Below are positions 53,043 to 61,118 of a stretch of DNA of 64,000 bases, piece by piece. The notes under the pieces were generated by a model. The model made no database searches. It saw nothing but the letters and a program-made list of their open reading frames with translations, and had not been told where the DNA came from. The DNA lies in the NCBI RefSeq assembly GCF_009664365.1, contig NZ_CP044310.1:4901001-4965000 (forward strand), read 5' to 3'. This DNA comes from Paenibacillus xylanilyticus (lineage in GTDB: Bacteria > Bacillota > Bacilli > Paenibacillales > Paenibacillaceae). Numbering within the stretch: the first letter of the stretch is position 1; each line of letters opens with the position of its first letter. The position numbers and the translations under genes were made by a program.

Positions 53043-53918
53043 ATGAACTTTCGAACGCTAAAACAACTTGCCGAACTGGCGGAGACCCGCAATCTTTCCC
53101 TCGGCCAGCTCATGCTGGAAGAGCAATGTCATGAATCAGGCGAAGACACGGGTACCGTGTTCGGCCAGATGCAAGAGTATTATGAGATTATGAAAAGTGC
53201 GGTGCATCAAGGTCTTCACACCGATACCACTTCCAAAAGCGGCTTAACGGGAGGAGACGCCCGTAAATTGATGGCTTTTCGTGCAGATGGACAGTCCATG
53301 CTCGGTGACCATGCCAGTCTGTCGATGAGTTACGCACTTGCAGTATCCGAGGTCAATGCCTCGATGGGTCGAATTATTGCTACACCGACGGCGGGTTCCT
53401 GCGGTATTATTCCCGGGGTATTTATCAGCAGTCAGGAGCGATTCGGCTGGACCGATGAACAGATGGTCTACGGCCTGTTCGCCTCCGGGGCAATCGGTTA
53501 CGTCATTGCCAACAATTCGTTCATCTCTGGTGCGGAAGGCGGATGTCAAGCGGAAGTGGGGTCAGCCATCGGGATGGCAGCTGGAGCGCTGGTGGATATC
53601 CGGGGCGGGTCTCCTTCCCAGGCCATCCACGCCGTTGGGCTTGCGCTGAAGAATACCCTTGGTCTGATCTGTGATCCGGTAGCGGGGCTTGTCGAGATTC
53701 CATGCATCGTACGGAACGGGTTTGGTGCCATTACTGCTCTCGGAGCCGCCGATATGGCGCTGGCCGGAGTCCGCAGTGTTATCCCTTCCGATGAGGTGGT
53801 ACAGGTCATGCTTGAGGTTGGATCGGCCATGCCTGAATCATTACGCGAAACAGCAGGCGGCGGCCTCGCCCAGACCCCGACAGGGCGCAAGATCACACGG
53901 GATTTGCAGCATAAATAA
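53043..53918 (+). CDS. sdaAA: L-serine dehydratase, iron-sulfur-dependent, alpha subunit
   Basis: This is the catalytic large subunit. The 291-residue protein has the serine dehydratase alpha motifs TPTAGSCGIIPGVFISSQER, GGCQAEVGSAIGMAAG and LGLICDPVAGLVEIPCIVRN, whose cysteines bind the [4Fe-4S] cluster. The chain ends in GGGLAQTPTGRKITRDLQ. AAAGGAG lies about ten bases before the ATG. It is the last gene of the operon and ends at a strong terminator. Placement of the sda pair behind a transporter and an amide hydrolase points to serine as the nutrient drawn from the imported compound. Confidence 0.95.
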   Translation: MNFRTLKQLAELAETRNLSLGQLMLEEQCHESGEDTGTVFGQMQEYYEIMKSAVHQGLHTDTTSKSGLTGGDARKLMAFRADGQSMLGDHASLSMSYALAVSEVNASMGRIIATPTAGSCGIIPGVFISSQERFGWTDEQMVYGLFASGAIGYVIANNSFISGAEGGCQAEVGSAIGMAAGALVDIRGGSPSQAIHAVGLALKNTLGLICDPVAGLVEIPCIVRNGFGAITALGAADMALAGVRSVIPSDEVVQVMLEVGSAMPESLRETAGGGLAQTPTGRKITRDLQHK

Positions 53919-53922
53919 AGAT

Positions 53923-53984
53923 CAGGCATGTCATTTACACTCAGAGAGACGGTCAGAACGCCTCTCAAGGTAAATGCATGCCTG
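53923..53984 (+). terminator. Rho-independent terminator of the serine dehydratase operon
   Basis: CAGGCATG...CATTTAC pairs with GTAAATG...CATGCCTG in a long stem with an internal GAGAG/CTCTC hairpin, followed by a run of seven or more T bases. Confidence 0.88.
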
Positions 53985-54073
53985 TTTTTTTGTTTGACGT
54001 GATGATGTATTTCAACCATTGAACCGCTCGTACATTCTTCAGATAAGTTCAGTTAAACTAAAGGGGGCTACAG

Positions 54074-54421
54074 CTATAGCTTGTCCACCTGCAGCAGCGT
54101 AACCTGTTTTACGGTACACGCAGGACTGATTTGCTCTTCGGATAGCACGTTCAGCTTGATCAGGCTTTTCAGCTTATGACTATCTACCTTGGACAGCAGT
54201 CGCCAAATGTCCGGATCAGGCAGTGCGGCATACAGCTTCTGATCATCATATTCCTTGCGGTGCTGAAGCACCGTTTTCACCGTATAACTGCCAAACTGTG
54301 TCTCATATACCCCTTGTTCCGCACAATATGCGACAATCTCATCTCGAAGTACAGATAATTGCTGCTCAATCTCTTTTTGCTGCTGCTTCAGTTGAAAATA
54401 GGTTTGCACCTTCTGTTCCAT
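54074..54421 (-). CDS. Hypothetical coiled-coil protein
   Basis: No family is recognised with confidence. The 115-residue protein opens with a heptad-like coiled coil (VQTYFQLKQQQKEIEQQLSV), then AYCAEQGVYETQFGSYTVKT and a basic C-terminal part. The coil followed by a small beta module recalls phage Gp157-like or nuclease-inhibitor proteins, but the match is only in shape. GAGGAGCG precedes the ATG at longer spacing. It is transcribed alone and convergent to the serine operon. Confidence 0.62.
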   Translation of the reverse strand: MEQKVQTYFQLKQQQKEIEQQLSVLRDEIVAYCAEQGVYETQFGSYTVKTVLQHRKEYDDQKLYAALPDPDIWRLLSKVDSHKLKSLIKLNVLSEEQISPACTVKQVTLLQVDKL

Positions 54422-54511
54422 GACCTATCACGCTCCTCTATACCATAGGTATGCAGGAAACGATCGTTTAGGACAGGCTATTCTGACATTCTATCAACTT
54501 CCTTTGGCATC

Positions 54512-55387
54512 TTATCTCCATTGCAACAGACTCTCATTCAAATATGGATTATGGATGGCAATTCTATGAACTCGCTGCATTACGTTTGGTCCCATGGGTA
54601 CATCGGTGACGCGGCTTAACAGAATCCAGCGCAGACAAGCGATTGCTTCAAAAACCTCTTCATCCTCCAGCGAATAACTTGCTGTACGCCTAAATTCAGC
54701 ACAATACGTCTCTCCATAACGCTCTCCATTGTAGATCGTAATCAGAAAAACAGACCATGCAACATCGTACCTCGGGTCGCCCAATTGTCCGTTCGTCCAG
54801 TCGATAATGGTATAGTCGTCTTCCATCTCAAGAATGTTACCCAAATTATAATCCCCATGGATTAAGCAGTCCTGCCTAAGCTGGACGCGCTGAAGAAGAT
54901 ACGACAGATGAGTGCTGATGTCTTCGTAAAGCTCTATGGAAGGAAAGAAATAACCAACAAAATCATAGCTGGATATGTACGCTACAACTTCTCCTGTATC
55001 TGCTTCGTTTAACGGAAAACGATGGACCTCCATTAAATGTTGAGCCAAATGTGCCAGCCTGGAAGATGTTAATTCGGTCACAGGTACGCCATCATAGCTC
55101 GTTAACAGCACCTGATTATGCTCCTTATCCCTGCCCCAGCCATAAGGTGTGGAGACACGAATCCCATTATGGAGTAGTTTGGATAACAGCTTATATTGGT
55201 TGCCTACATTTGGTTTGGAATCCTTGTTCCATATCTTCAGAACATACGGCTGATCATCAAATACGATTTGCATCACATCCGCTTCCAGTCCAGGTGACAA
55301 AGGAATAACATCGTATCCCCCTTTCATCATAAGCCTTAGACTTTCATCCAGCTGAATCCAGTATATACGACTAAGTTCGATGGCCAT
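54512..55387 (-). CDS. Aminoglycoside phosphotransferase (APH) family kinase
   Basis: This is a small-molecule kinase of the APH/choline-kinase fold. The 291-residue protein has DQPYVLKIWNKDSKPNVGNQ with the ATP-binding Lys, CLIHGDYNLGNILEMEDDYT with the catalytic Asp, and IIDWTNGQLGDPRYDVAW with the metal-binding Asp. The family is broad, so antibiotic resistance cannot be inferred. The ATG at 55385-55387 (MAIELSRIYW) has GAGGAGGAAGTG directly upstream. It is an isolated gene among small accessory genes. Confidence 0.86.
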   Translation of the reverse strand: MAIELSRIYWIQLDESLRLMMKGGYDVIPLSPGLEADVMQIVFDDQPYVLKIWNKDSKPNVGNQYKLLSKLLHNGIRVSTPYGWGRDKEHNQVLLTSYDGVPVTELTSSRLAHLAQHLMEVHRFPLNEADTGEVVAYISSYDFVGYFFPSIELYEDISTHLSYLLQRVQLRQDCLIHGDYNLGNILEMEDDYTIIDWTNGQLGDPRYDVAWSVFLITIYNGERYGETYCAEFRRTASYSLEDEEVFEAIACLRWILLSRVTDVPMGPNVMQRVHRIAIHNPYLNESLLQWR

Positions 55388-55478
55388 CACTTCCTCCTCT
55401 TCAGCACATGGCCTTATCTCCAGTAAAATAGATGTTCCCACCATTTTTTAGCTGGTCATGGGTCTACCCGATCCGGGG

Positions 55479-55958
55479 TCAGTCAGGGATAATCAGGCCT
55501 TTACCAATCACATTGGCGGATACCGGTTCCTTGCCCAATTCTCTGGCCCATACCGACAATTGTCCCATATGGTGAATTTCATGAGCGATGACGTGGCGCA
55601 TCACTTCTCCCCATGAATCTATTACAACTTTGCCATTCGGTAGATGATCAATATGAGCTTTCTTTTCCATGCTCGTGTCCCACGCCAAAACAAATGCCTC
55701 TACATCGGGACGCAGCTTGCGATCGAATTGTCGTACTGCTTCAAGGCTCTTGTAGTGTTCAAAATCTTCCGCTCCATCCGGCTTACCTTGCAGAATCTGA
55801 AGCCAGCTCCATTCTACATCAATGATATGGAAAAACGTCTTCAAGATGCTCCCTACCCCGCCTGTACGAGTCCTCAGCAATTCTTCAAGCGGTAACTCCT
55901 CACACCACGCATACCACTGTTCACGCACCATCCAGTTATAACGAAAAAAAGTTTCCAT
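55479..55958 (-). CDS. DinB-family protein
   Basis: This is a 159-residue four-helix-bundle protein of the DinB/YfiT-like superfamily. It begins METFFRYNWMVREQWYAW and has FFHIIDVEWSWLQILQG and MRHVIAHEIHHMGQLSVWAR, which supply the three histidines that bind a metal ion. Many members are thiol-dependent transferases or have unknown roles. The ATG at 55956-55958 has GGAGG seven bases upstream. A second DinB protein lies 4 kb away (59675-60199). Confidence 0.87.
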   Translation of the reverse strand: METFFRYNWMVREQWYAWCEELPLEELLRTRTGGVGSILKTFFHIIDVEWSWLQILQGKPDGAEDFEHYKSLEAVRQFDRKLRPDVEAFVLAWDTSMEKKAHIDHLPNGKVVIDSWGEVMRHVIAHEIHHMGQLSVWARELGKEPVSANVIGKGLIIPD

Positions 55959-55986
55959 TCCCATTCCTCCTTTTCCGGTTGTGTTT

Positions 55987-56523
55987 CTAGAGTGTTTTGA
56001 TCAATTCCGTATTGGCAAATGTGGTATCTGAATGCTCAAGATCTCCGTATATCCCGCTAATCTGATTGAATCCGGATTTAATCCAGAATCGTAATGCAGG
56101 CCAGTTTTTGAGCGCCACGTTGATTCTAATTTCCCTGTATCCGAGTGAGGAAAGATGGAGACTCAGTGCTTGAATCATTTCCTGTCCATATCCTTGCTTC
56201 TGAATATCACTTTGGATATATAAAAATTCAAGATAAATGGAATCCTCAGATGGGTAACCATGGTACATGCTCAGCAGACCGATTTTTTGATTTTCTTCTA
56301 CTGTACGGATCGATTGAATCCGGTAATTCTCCAACTTTCCTCCCGGTGGAAGATTGCCTTCTTTAACGCATTTCTTCACATAATCCGGTTCATACTCCCG
56401 TCCGTCCCATTGTTGTAAGTAACAGCTTGTGTTACAAATAGACTGGATTTCGGGGATCTCGTATTCTTTCACATCTGAAATAATGAGTCGTTCTGACTTC
56501 CATTCCTCTGGAAGCTGTTTCAT
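55987..56523 (-). CDS. GNAT-family N-acetyltransferase
   Basis: This is a 178-residue GNAT domain. It begins MKQLPEEWKSERLIISDVKE and has EFLYIQSDIQKQGYGQEMIQ as the acetyl-CoA loop, then RINVALKNWPALRFWIKSGF. The GGAG eight bases upstream supports the ATG at 56521-56523; two earlier starts overlap the preceding acetyltransferase gene's stop codon (TGATG). The two acetyltransferase genes are therefore tightly coupled. The substrate is unknown. Confidence 0.84.
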   Translation of the reverse strand: MKQLPEEWKSERLIISDVKEYEIPEIQSICNTSCYLQQWDGREYEPDYVKKCVKEGNLPPGGKLENYRIQSIRTVEENQKIGLLSMYHGYPSEDSIYLEFLYIQSDIQKQGYGQEMIQALSLHLSSLGYREIRINVALKNWPALRFWIKSGFNQISGIYGDLEHSDTTFANTELIKTL

Positions 56524-56528
56524 ATTCA

Positions 56529-57053
56529 TCACTCCAATGTATTGTTAGGCTCTTCTCCAAATACCTGGATCGGTCCAGTCCATCGTTCCTCATTCAGGAT
56601 TATCTCCCTATACATTCCTTCCGTATAGCTCTCAATAACACGATTCCAAAATTGATTGGCAGGCTTGTTGGCGAGCGTTTGCCGAATCTCCCACGCTCCC
56701 GGGAATTGATCAAAGACGTGGAAGGCTGCTCGTTTTCCATATCCTTTGTTTCTATACTTCCGCACAATAAAAAAATCACTAATGATATTTGTCCTGGATG
56801 CCTCACTAACATGCACGAACTCTCTCGGAACATCCAGCATTAATAAGGCGAAGCCTGCTATCTCCCCATTCACTTTGATCATTAGGGGTCGTCTGTAGGT
56901 GTCCGTCCATTGATGATCAATATACTTGTATAGGTATAGCCCGTGAATAGTCAACTCATGTCCATCGAACTCACTTGAATCATATCGATATAGCTGCATC
57001 AGGTTATGTAATACATGTTTATCTTCATAATCTATCGTATTAATTTCTACCAT
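56529..57053 (-). CDS. GNAT-family N-acetyltransferase
   Basis: This is a 174-residue GNAT domain. It begins MVEINTIDYEDKHVLHNLMQ and includes VNGEIAGFALLMLDVPREFV, SDFFIVRKYRNKGYGKRAAF and RQTLANKPANQFWNRVIESY. This pattern occurs in a group of GNAT proteins with an unassigned substrate. GGAGAAGAGAA precedes the ATG at 57051-57053. It is coupled to the next acetyltransferase gene downstream. Confidence 0.84.
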   Translation of the reverse strand: MVEINTIDYEDKHVLHNLMQLYRYDSSEFDGHELTIHGLYLYKYIDHQWTDTYRRPLMIKVNGEIAGFALLMLDVPREFVHVSEASRTNIISDFFIVRKYRNKGYGKRAAFHVFDQFPGAWEIRQTLANKPANQFWNRVIESYTEGMYREIILNEERWTGPIQVFGEEPNNTLE

Positions 57054-57165
57054 TTCTCTTCTCCACTCTCCCTTCCTGTTAAGCAATTTTCTTGATGATT
57101 ATCACTTTCACCTTCTATCATAACCCACCATATGGATAAAACTAAGAACCCATGATTTCAGTTCT

Positions 57166-57450
57166 TTACTTTTCTGAACGGGTCAATCTCTTTTTTATAT
57201 AGTGGAAGACATGAATTGCTGCATAAATAAGTAGGACATTAAACAAATAGGAGAGCACTTGAATGTTGACACCTGAAAGAAACCAAATTGTATCAGGGGG
57301 ACTGTGATGGTGATATTCTGTGTAAAATCGAAAGGGGAAACCGTACTCCGTTCTCGGTGGGCCTTCCGTGTATGCAGTTCCAGGAATAAGCATGACAGCT
57401 AACATGGAAGGCCCAGCGGAAAGGTTGAGTATTCTATAATTAATGTTCAA
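57166..57450 (-). CDS. Small uncharacterised membrane protein
   Basis: No family is recognised. The 94-residue protein has a first hydrophobic stretch (LSAGPSMLAVMLIPG), a polar region with HHHSPPDTIWF, and a second membrane segment (VLSYLFNVLLIYAAIHVFHY) followed by a basic tail KKRLTRSEK. The start is the TTG at 57448-57450 (LNINYRILNL), supported by GGGGGGAG five bases upstream. It follows the next acetyltransferase gene (57470-57952) after about 20 bases, so the two may share a transcript. Confidence 0.62.
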   Translation of the reverse strand: MNINYRILNLSAGPSMLAVMLIPGTAYTEGPPRTEYGFPFRFYTEYHHHSPPDTIWFLSGVNIQVLSYLFNVLLIYAAIHVFHYIKKRLTRSEK

Positions 57451-57469
57451 TCTATCTCCCCCCACTCAT

Positions 57470-57952
57470 CTAGGACTGGCTCAAACTCTTTCTAAACGTA
57501 ACGCGCGAATACCCTGCTTGAAAATAATCCTTCTCAAACTTCGATACCGAGTAACCAATCGATTTATAGAATACTAATGTGTCTTCATTATCTGGATGGC
57601 CGAGGGTGTGCAGCATAACTTCTGTTACTCCTTTTTCTTGAATCGCTTCACATACATGGTCCAAAAGAGTTTTCCCGATTCCCTTTCTCAGATGCCTGGG
57701 CGATACAACAACACCTACGATTTCATACGATTTTTCATCATTGTTATACATAAACCCGGCATGTCCTACAATCTGGCTCATCTCAACTGCGACCCAGTAT
57801 TTCGAATTACTGGAATGATTGAAATAGCTCTCCCAACGTTCTGGATAAAGGTTAATGATAAAAGCGGGAAACTGCAGCGCATATTCCTCCATTAAATGAC
57901 TAACAAATTTCGGATCCTGTGGTTCCAACTGTCGGTAAGATATCACAACCAT
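57470..57952 (-). CDS. GNAT-family N-acetyltransferase
   Basis: This is a 160-residue GNAT domain with SYRQLEPQDPKFVSHLMEEY, VGHAGFMYNNDEKSYEIVGV, the acetyl-CoA loop VSPRHLRKGIGKTLLDHVCE, and MLHTLGHPDNEDTLVFYKSI. The start is uncertain: the ATG has AAGGG only two bases away, while a GTG two codons later (57944-57946) has it at eight bases. The substrate is unknown. Confidence 0.85.
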   Translation of the reverse strand: MVVISYRQLEPQDPKFVSHLMEEYALQFPAFIINLYPERWESYFNHSSNSKYWVAVEMSQIVGHAGFMYNNDEKSYEIVGVVVSPRHLRKGIGKTLLDHVCEAIQEKGVTEVMLHTLGHPDNEDTLVFYKSIGYSVSKFEKDYFQAGYSRVTFRKSLSQS

Positions 57953-58004
57953 CACCCTTTTATAAAATGGACCTTCCTAAATACTGCGCTAACTATAGCT
58001 GCTT

Positions 58005-58463
58005 CTAAATCTCGGCACTTCTAAGACGGTGGTCATTATCAAAGTATGCATGGATTCTGTGACCACCGAACAATTCTCCATCATCATATTCACAGTATAT
58101 ATCTTCATGCCTAATCACGATGTCCAGAAGTTTGATGGAGGCTGCAAAGGTCTCCGGAGTTACATCATATTTTCCTGCATCGACTTCATCCCAATCTAGA
58201 TGTTCATCGTCTTCATCATATTCAGGCCAGAAATCATTTTTATAGCTCGTTAATTCATCTGCGATGGATACCTTAGCCTGCTTATCGAACTCATGCAAAA
58301 CCCTATATAGGTTCTCCGCCCGCTGCATTATCTCATAAAAATTAGCCTTATCATCCGATATTTCTAATGTCCAATGTACAGGACCTTTCTCATACGTGTA
58401 TGCCTTGCTCAATTCTTCATAAATAAATGTTCCGATAAGCTCGCTGTGAATCGATTTTTCCAA
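58005..58463 (-). CDS. DUF2262-like protein
   Basis: This is a 152-residue soluble acidic protein. It begins LEKSIHSELIGTFIYEELSK and ends IYCEYDDGELFGGHRIHAYF followed by the short RSAEI tail, the features of the DUF2262 family of unknown function. The start is the TTG at 58461-58463, set by AGGAGGTG seven bases upstream. It lies 32 bases downstream of a small membrane-protein gene on the same strand, which may be its partner. DUF2262 proteins are often found among immunity-type or accessory genes. Confidence 0.72.
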   Translation of the reverse strand: MEKSIHSELIGTFIYEELSKAYTYEKGPVHWTLEISDDKANFYEIMQRAENLYRVLHEFDKQAKVSIADELTSYKNDFWPEYDEDDEHLDWDEVDAGKYDVTPETFAASIKLLDIVIRHEDIYCEYDDGELFGGHRIHAYFDNDHRLRSAEI

Positions 58464-58495
58464 CTTACAGCACCTCCTAACAAACACTGTTTACA

Positions 58496-58918
58496 CTATT
58501 CTCGTTTTTTGTGAGCCCTGAAGAGAGCCTCCAACCCAAGATCAATCAGCACAAAGATCATAGCTGCAAGTACACCATATAAGGTTAGAGGGAACGTTTC
58601 TTTAAGATTAAAAATATTCTCTCTAGCTCCGATAACCAGATAAAATATGTACATGCCGACGAACCCAGCGCACGCGTAACTCAGTAATTTTACAATTAGG
58701 TAGAGTACATAATTAGTAAATCTGAATTTGTTCAGCAAGAAGTCTACTACGATCGACAAAGGTAACCCTATCAAAAAGATCAACGGAGCTGCATATATAG
58801 GGTACACTGCAATATAAAAACCAAAATCATAGGTTTCACTCATGGATAACAAGCTTGCAGCTAAACTAAACAAGATTACGGTTAAAAGTGAAGTTAACAG
58901 CTTTCTACCCAGGTTCAT
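58496..58918 (-). CDS. Uncharacterised four-helix membrane protein
   Basis: No family is recognised. The 140-residue protein has four hydrophobic segments: LLTSLLTVILFSLAASLLS, FYIAVYPIYAAPLIFLIGLP, YLIVKLLSYACAGFVGMYIF and LTLYGVLAAMIFVLIDLGL. It ends in a basic tail (ALFRAHKKRE). It lies just upstream of the DUF2262-like gene with a 32-base gap, so co-transcription is likely. Its role is unknown. Confidence 0.65.
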   Translation of the reverse strand: MNLGRKLLTSLLTVILFSLAASLLSMSETYDFGFYIAVYPIYAAPLIFLIGLPLSIVVDFLLNKFRFTNYVLYLIVKLLSYACAGFVGMYIFYLVIGARENIFNLKETFPLTLYGVLAAMIFVLIDLGLEALFRAHKKRE

Positions 58919-58960
58919 TTCACCACTCCAATATGGGTATCCACAATTAATCCAAGGTAC

Positions 58961-59506
58961 TTATACGTCCGAATCCGCTGGTTTCCAGCCTACTTCCTGA
59001 GACCACAGATGGGCTTTCTGCAAGATCTCCCACACTATAGGCCCTTTGCCCTCCACATACTTTGAACGTTGTTCCTTGTATAAACGCATGAGCCTATGCT
59101 TTTCCTCCGCATACTTCAGGCAATCCAGTGGATGTTCTCGTAAATAATCCCTAAACAGCAATGTCATCTGCTCCGAAAAACTCCCTGCTTGCCTAACGTG
59201 TACATGCGTTCGTCTATTCCCTGGTGCTTCGCGGAAATATCTTTTGCTCTGATCGGGATTATCCTCCCTAAATACAAAGCCGACCCTTTCAATATCCAAC
59301 TGGAAATCCGGTAAGTTATCGAGATTCAATACCGAAATTTGAATGTCAATAATGGGTTTGGCGTCTAAACCGGTGATAGAAGTTGATCCGACGTGGTCGA
59401 TGCGAAGAGCTTTTTCTCCTAATGCCTCCCTCAATCTGGATCCCGTCTCTAGAAACAACGACCTCCATGCCGGGTCATGCGTTGCAATTCTCCATTGCTC
59501 TTCCAT
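58961..59506 (-). CDS. GrpB family protein (UPF0157, nucleotidyltransferase-like)
   Basis: This is a 181-residue protein. The motif IDHVGSTSITGLDAKPIIDI is the signature of the GrpB/UPF0157 family, a branch of the nucleotidyltransferase superfamily. Arg-rich NRRTHVHVRQAGS and FRDYLREHPLDCLKYAEEKH follow. The biochemical role is unknown. The ATG at 59504-59506 (MEEQWRIATH) has GAGG seven bases upstream; a TTG four codons earlier is less likely. Confidence 0.88.
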   Translation of the reverse strand: MEEQWRIATHDPAWRSLFLETGSRLREALGEKALRIDHVGSTSITGLDAKPIIDIQISVLNLDNLPDFQLDIERVGFVFREDNPDQSKRYFREAPGNRRTHVHVRQAGSFSEQMTLLFRDYLREHPLDCLKYAEEKHRLMRLYKEQRSKYVEGKGPIVWEILQKAHLWSQEVGWKPADSDV

Positions 59507-59674
59507 ACAGAACCTCAACCTCGTTTCGATATGTATTGGCTATATCATAAATAACAAGTCATATCACGCTTTTGTTGTTCATTATTTAATATTTCTTACT
59601 CCTTCGTATAATGAGATTGAAAGTGCTTCTTCCCAATTACTTTTATCAATAGTTTCAATAGAAATTGGTATCAA

Positions 59675-60199
59675 TTAATTTCCCTTCCCCTTAAACCACT
59701 TTCTTAGTTGATTAATATGAGCTTGATGGTACCGATTATGGTCGGCCATATGCCATATTCCCCAGCGTAGTGTGGCTTGTTTTTCATGGTTATGCCCGAA
59801 AGTTACTACACGGTCCAAATCAGTATCTGTTAATTGCTCACATGTCTCTTTCAGATCCGTTATTACTCCCTCATATTGAGAGATAAGCGTCTCCCTTGAC
59901 ACTCCACTCACCATTGGAAGGTTATTGTTTTCATCGATCATCGGGCCGTATTGTTCTATCAATGACTGGGGCAGCGGTACTCCCTTGATCCTGTAAACCC
60001 AGTTTAGATCAACGTATAGGATATGTTTTATTAACTGAGCCGTACTGTTGAGGTTATGATCGGGTCCCTTGTAGTCTACTTCCTCCTGTGACATTCCTTC
60101 TGTAATGGTTTGAAGTCGCTGGCTATTCTCTCTCACTGCTGAATATAGCATCCCAACTACAGGTGACATATTGGCTTGGCTTTGCAGGTCATGCAGCAT
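59675..60199 (-). CDS. DinB-family protein
   Basis: This is a 174-residue four-helix-bundle protein. It has NSTAQLIKHILYVDLNWVYR with the first metal histidine and LRWGIWHMADHNRYHQAHIN with the others. The closest matches in pattern are DinB/YfiT-type putative metal-dependent hydrolases or bacillithiol transferases. AAGGAGG lies seven bases before the ATG. It differs clearly in sequence from the other DinB gene at 55479, so it is not a recent duplicate. Confidence 0.86.
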   Translation of the reverse strand: MLHDLQSQANMSPVVGMLYSAVRENSQRLQTITEGMSQEEVDYKGPDHNLNSTAQLIKHILYVDLNWVYRIKGVPLPQSLIEQYGPMIDENNNLPMVSGVSRETLISQYEGVITDLKETCEQLTDTDLDRVVTFGHNHEKQATLRWGIWHMADHNRYHQAHINQLRKWFKGKGN

Positions 60200-60259
60200 A
60201 TTATTTTCCTCCTTGCCTTGTTCATAGCAGCATATTGTAGGTCATTCCATGAAATATAA

Positions 60260-60685
60260 CTACGGATTCGGATAGGTCTCTTGTAAGAACTTAACCGACT
60301 GGTTTATAAGAGCTTTCAAAATATCCACATGAATGTCTTCGACTTTATTAATATACACGCATGCTTTTCCTGACGTGTGTTTCCCCAGGTCCTTTAATAG
60401 TGATTCTCGTTCTGTATCTCCGGTTGCAAAATATAAACTGATTTTCGCTTTTCGGGGTGAGAATCCCACCAGCGGGGCATCGCCTTCATGTCCTGAAGCA
60501 TATTTATAATGATACGCACCAAATCCAATAATGCTCGGTCCCCACATTTTAGCTTCATAACCTGGTGTTTCAGCAAAAATATCCAGCAACGTATAAGCAT
60601 CCTCACGTTTCTTTGGATGATCCACGCTCTCAATAAACTCAATAACGCTATTGTCTGTCTCTTTTGTTTTTTGCTTGTACATCAT
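60260..60685 (-). CDS. DUF1801 domain protein
   Basis: This is a 141-residue soluble protein of the YdhG/DUF1801 fold. It shows PKKREDAYTLLDIFAETPGY, AKMWGPSIIGFGAYHYKYAS and FSPRKAKISLYFATGD, as in this small family of unknown function. AAAGGAG precedes the ATG at 60685 by about six bases; a second ATG follows immediately. It starts three bases after the stop of the 55-residue membrane-protein gene, so the two are coupled. Confidence 0.85.
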   Translation of the reverse strand: MMYKQKTKETDNSVIEFIESVDHPKKREDAYTLLDIFAETPGYEAKMWGPSIIGFGAYHYKYASGHEGDAPLVGFSPRKAKISLYFATGDTERESLLKDLGKHTSGKACVYINKVEDIHVDILKALINQSVKFLQETYPNP

Positions 60686-60688
60686 GAT

Positions 60689-60856
60689 TCACTCCTTTTC
60701 AACCTGATTGACAGGCCGGATCTGTCCAGCTTCTCGCAGCTGATGATTCAGTTCATCCAATGATTTTTGTAGTGATTCCATTCTCCTCAACCCTGCGTAT
60801 TGATTACTAATTATGCCTGCAAAACCAATAACCACGACTATAATGAGATAAAGCAA
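60689..60856 (-). CDS. Small single-pass membrane protein with coiled coil (55 residues)
   Basis: This short gene starts with TTG at 60854-60856, five to six bases after GGAGGG. The product begins LYLIIVVVIGFAGIISNQYA, a single membrane segment, then has LRRMESLQKSLDELNHQLRE, a heptad-like coiled coil, and a polar end. Its stop is only three bases before the DUF1801 start, and the DUF1801 ribosome binding site lies inside its last codons, so the two are translationally linked. No family was recognised. Small proteins of this layout occur widely in Bacillales beside unrelated genes and may form a membrane-bound scaffold. Confidence 0.7.
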   Translation of the reverse strand: MLYLIIVVVIGFAGIISNQYAGLRRMESLQKSLDELNHQLREAGQIRPVNQVEKE

Positions 60857-61069
60857 TGGAATCCCTCCATAGTGAATTGAGTCCAGATCATATTCTTTAA
60901 AACACTTCTTAGAACATGTGGTGGTGATAGACAGCTAACGAGTTATAGAAAGCTTAAAAACTATTCATAACATCTATATTTTACTCTTTCCTAAAATAGT
61001 TTTCCTTCTTTGTTGAAAAATACTTGAGTAGACTGACACCCACGCATTTATTCGTATCTAAAATGCAAA

Positions 61070-61110
61070 AAAGTAAAGGATCTGACCAACGCGGTCTGAC
61101 CCTTTACTTT
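61070..61110. terminator. Strong bidirectional terminator after the SLH protein gene
   Basis: AAAGTAAAGGATCTGACC and GGTCTGACCCTTTACTTT form a long stem with one internal mismatch around a 5-base loop, with A/T-rich flanks. It lies nine bases beyond the SLH gene stop codon. Confidence 0.88.
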
Positions 61111-61118
61111 AAAAAGTC

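Noticed and set aside
54512-55387. Aminoglycoside resistance gene.
   Set aside because: Only general APH-fold motifs are visible. The family includes many housekeeping kinases, and no resistance context is present.
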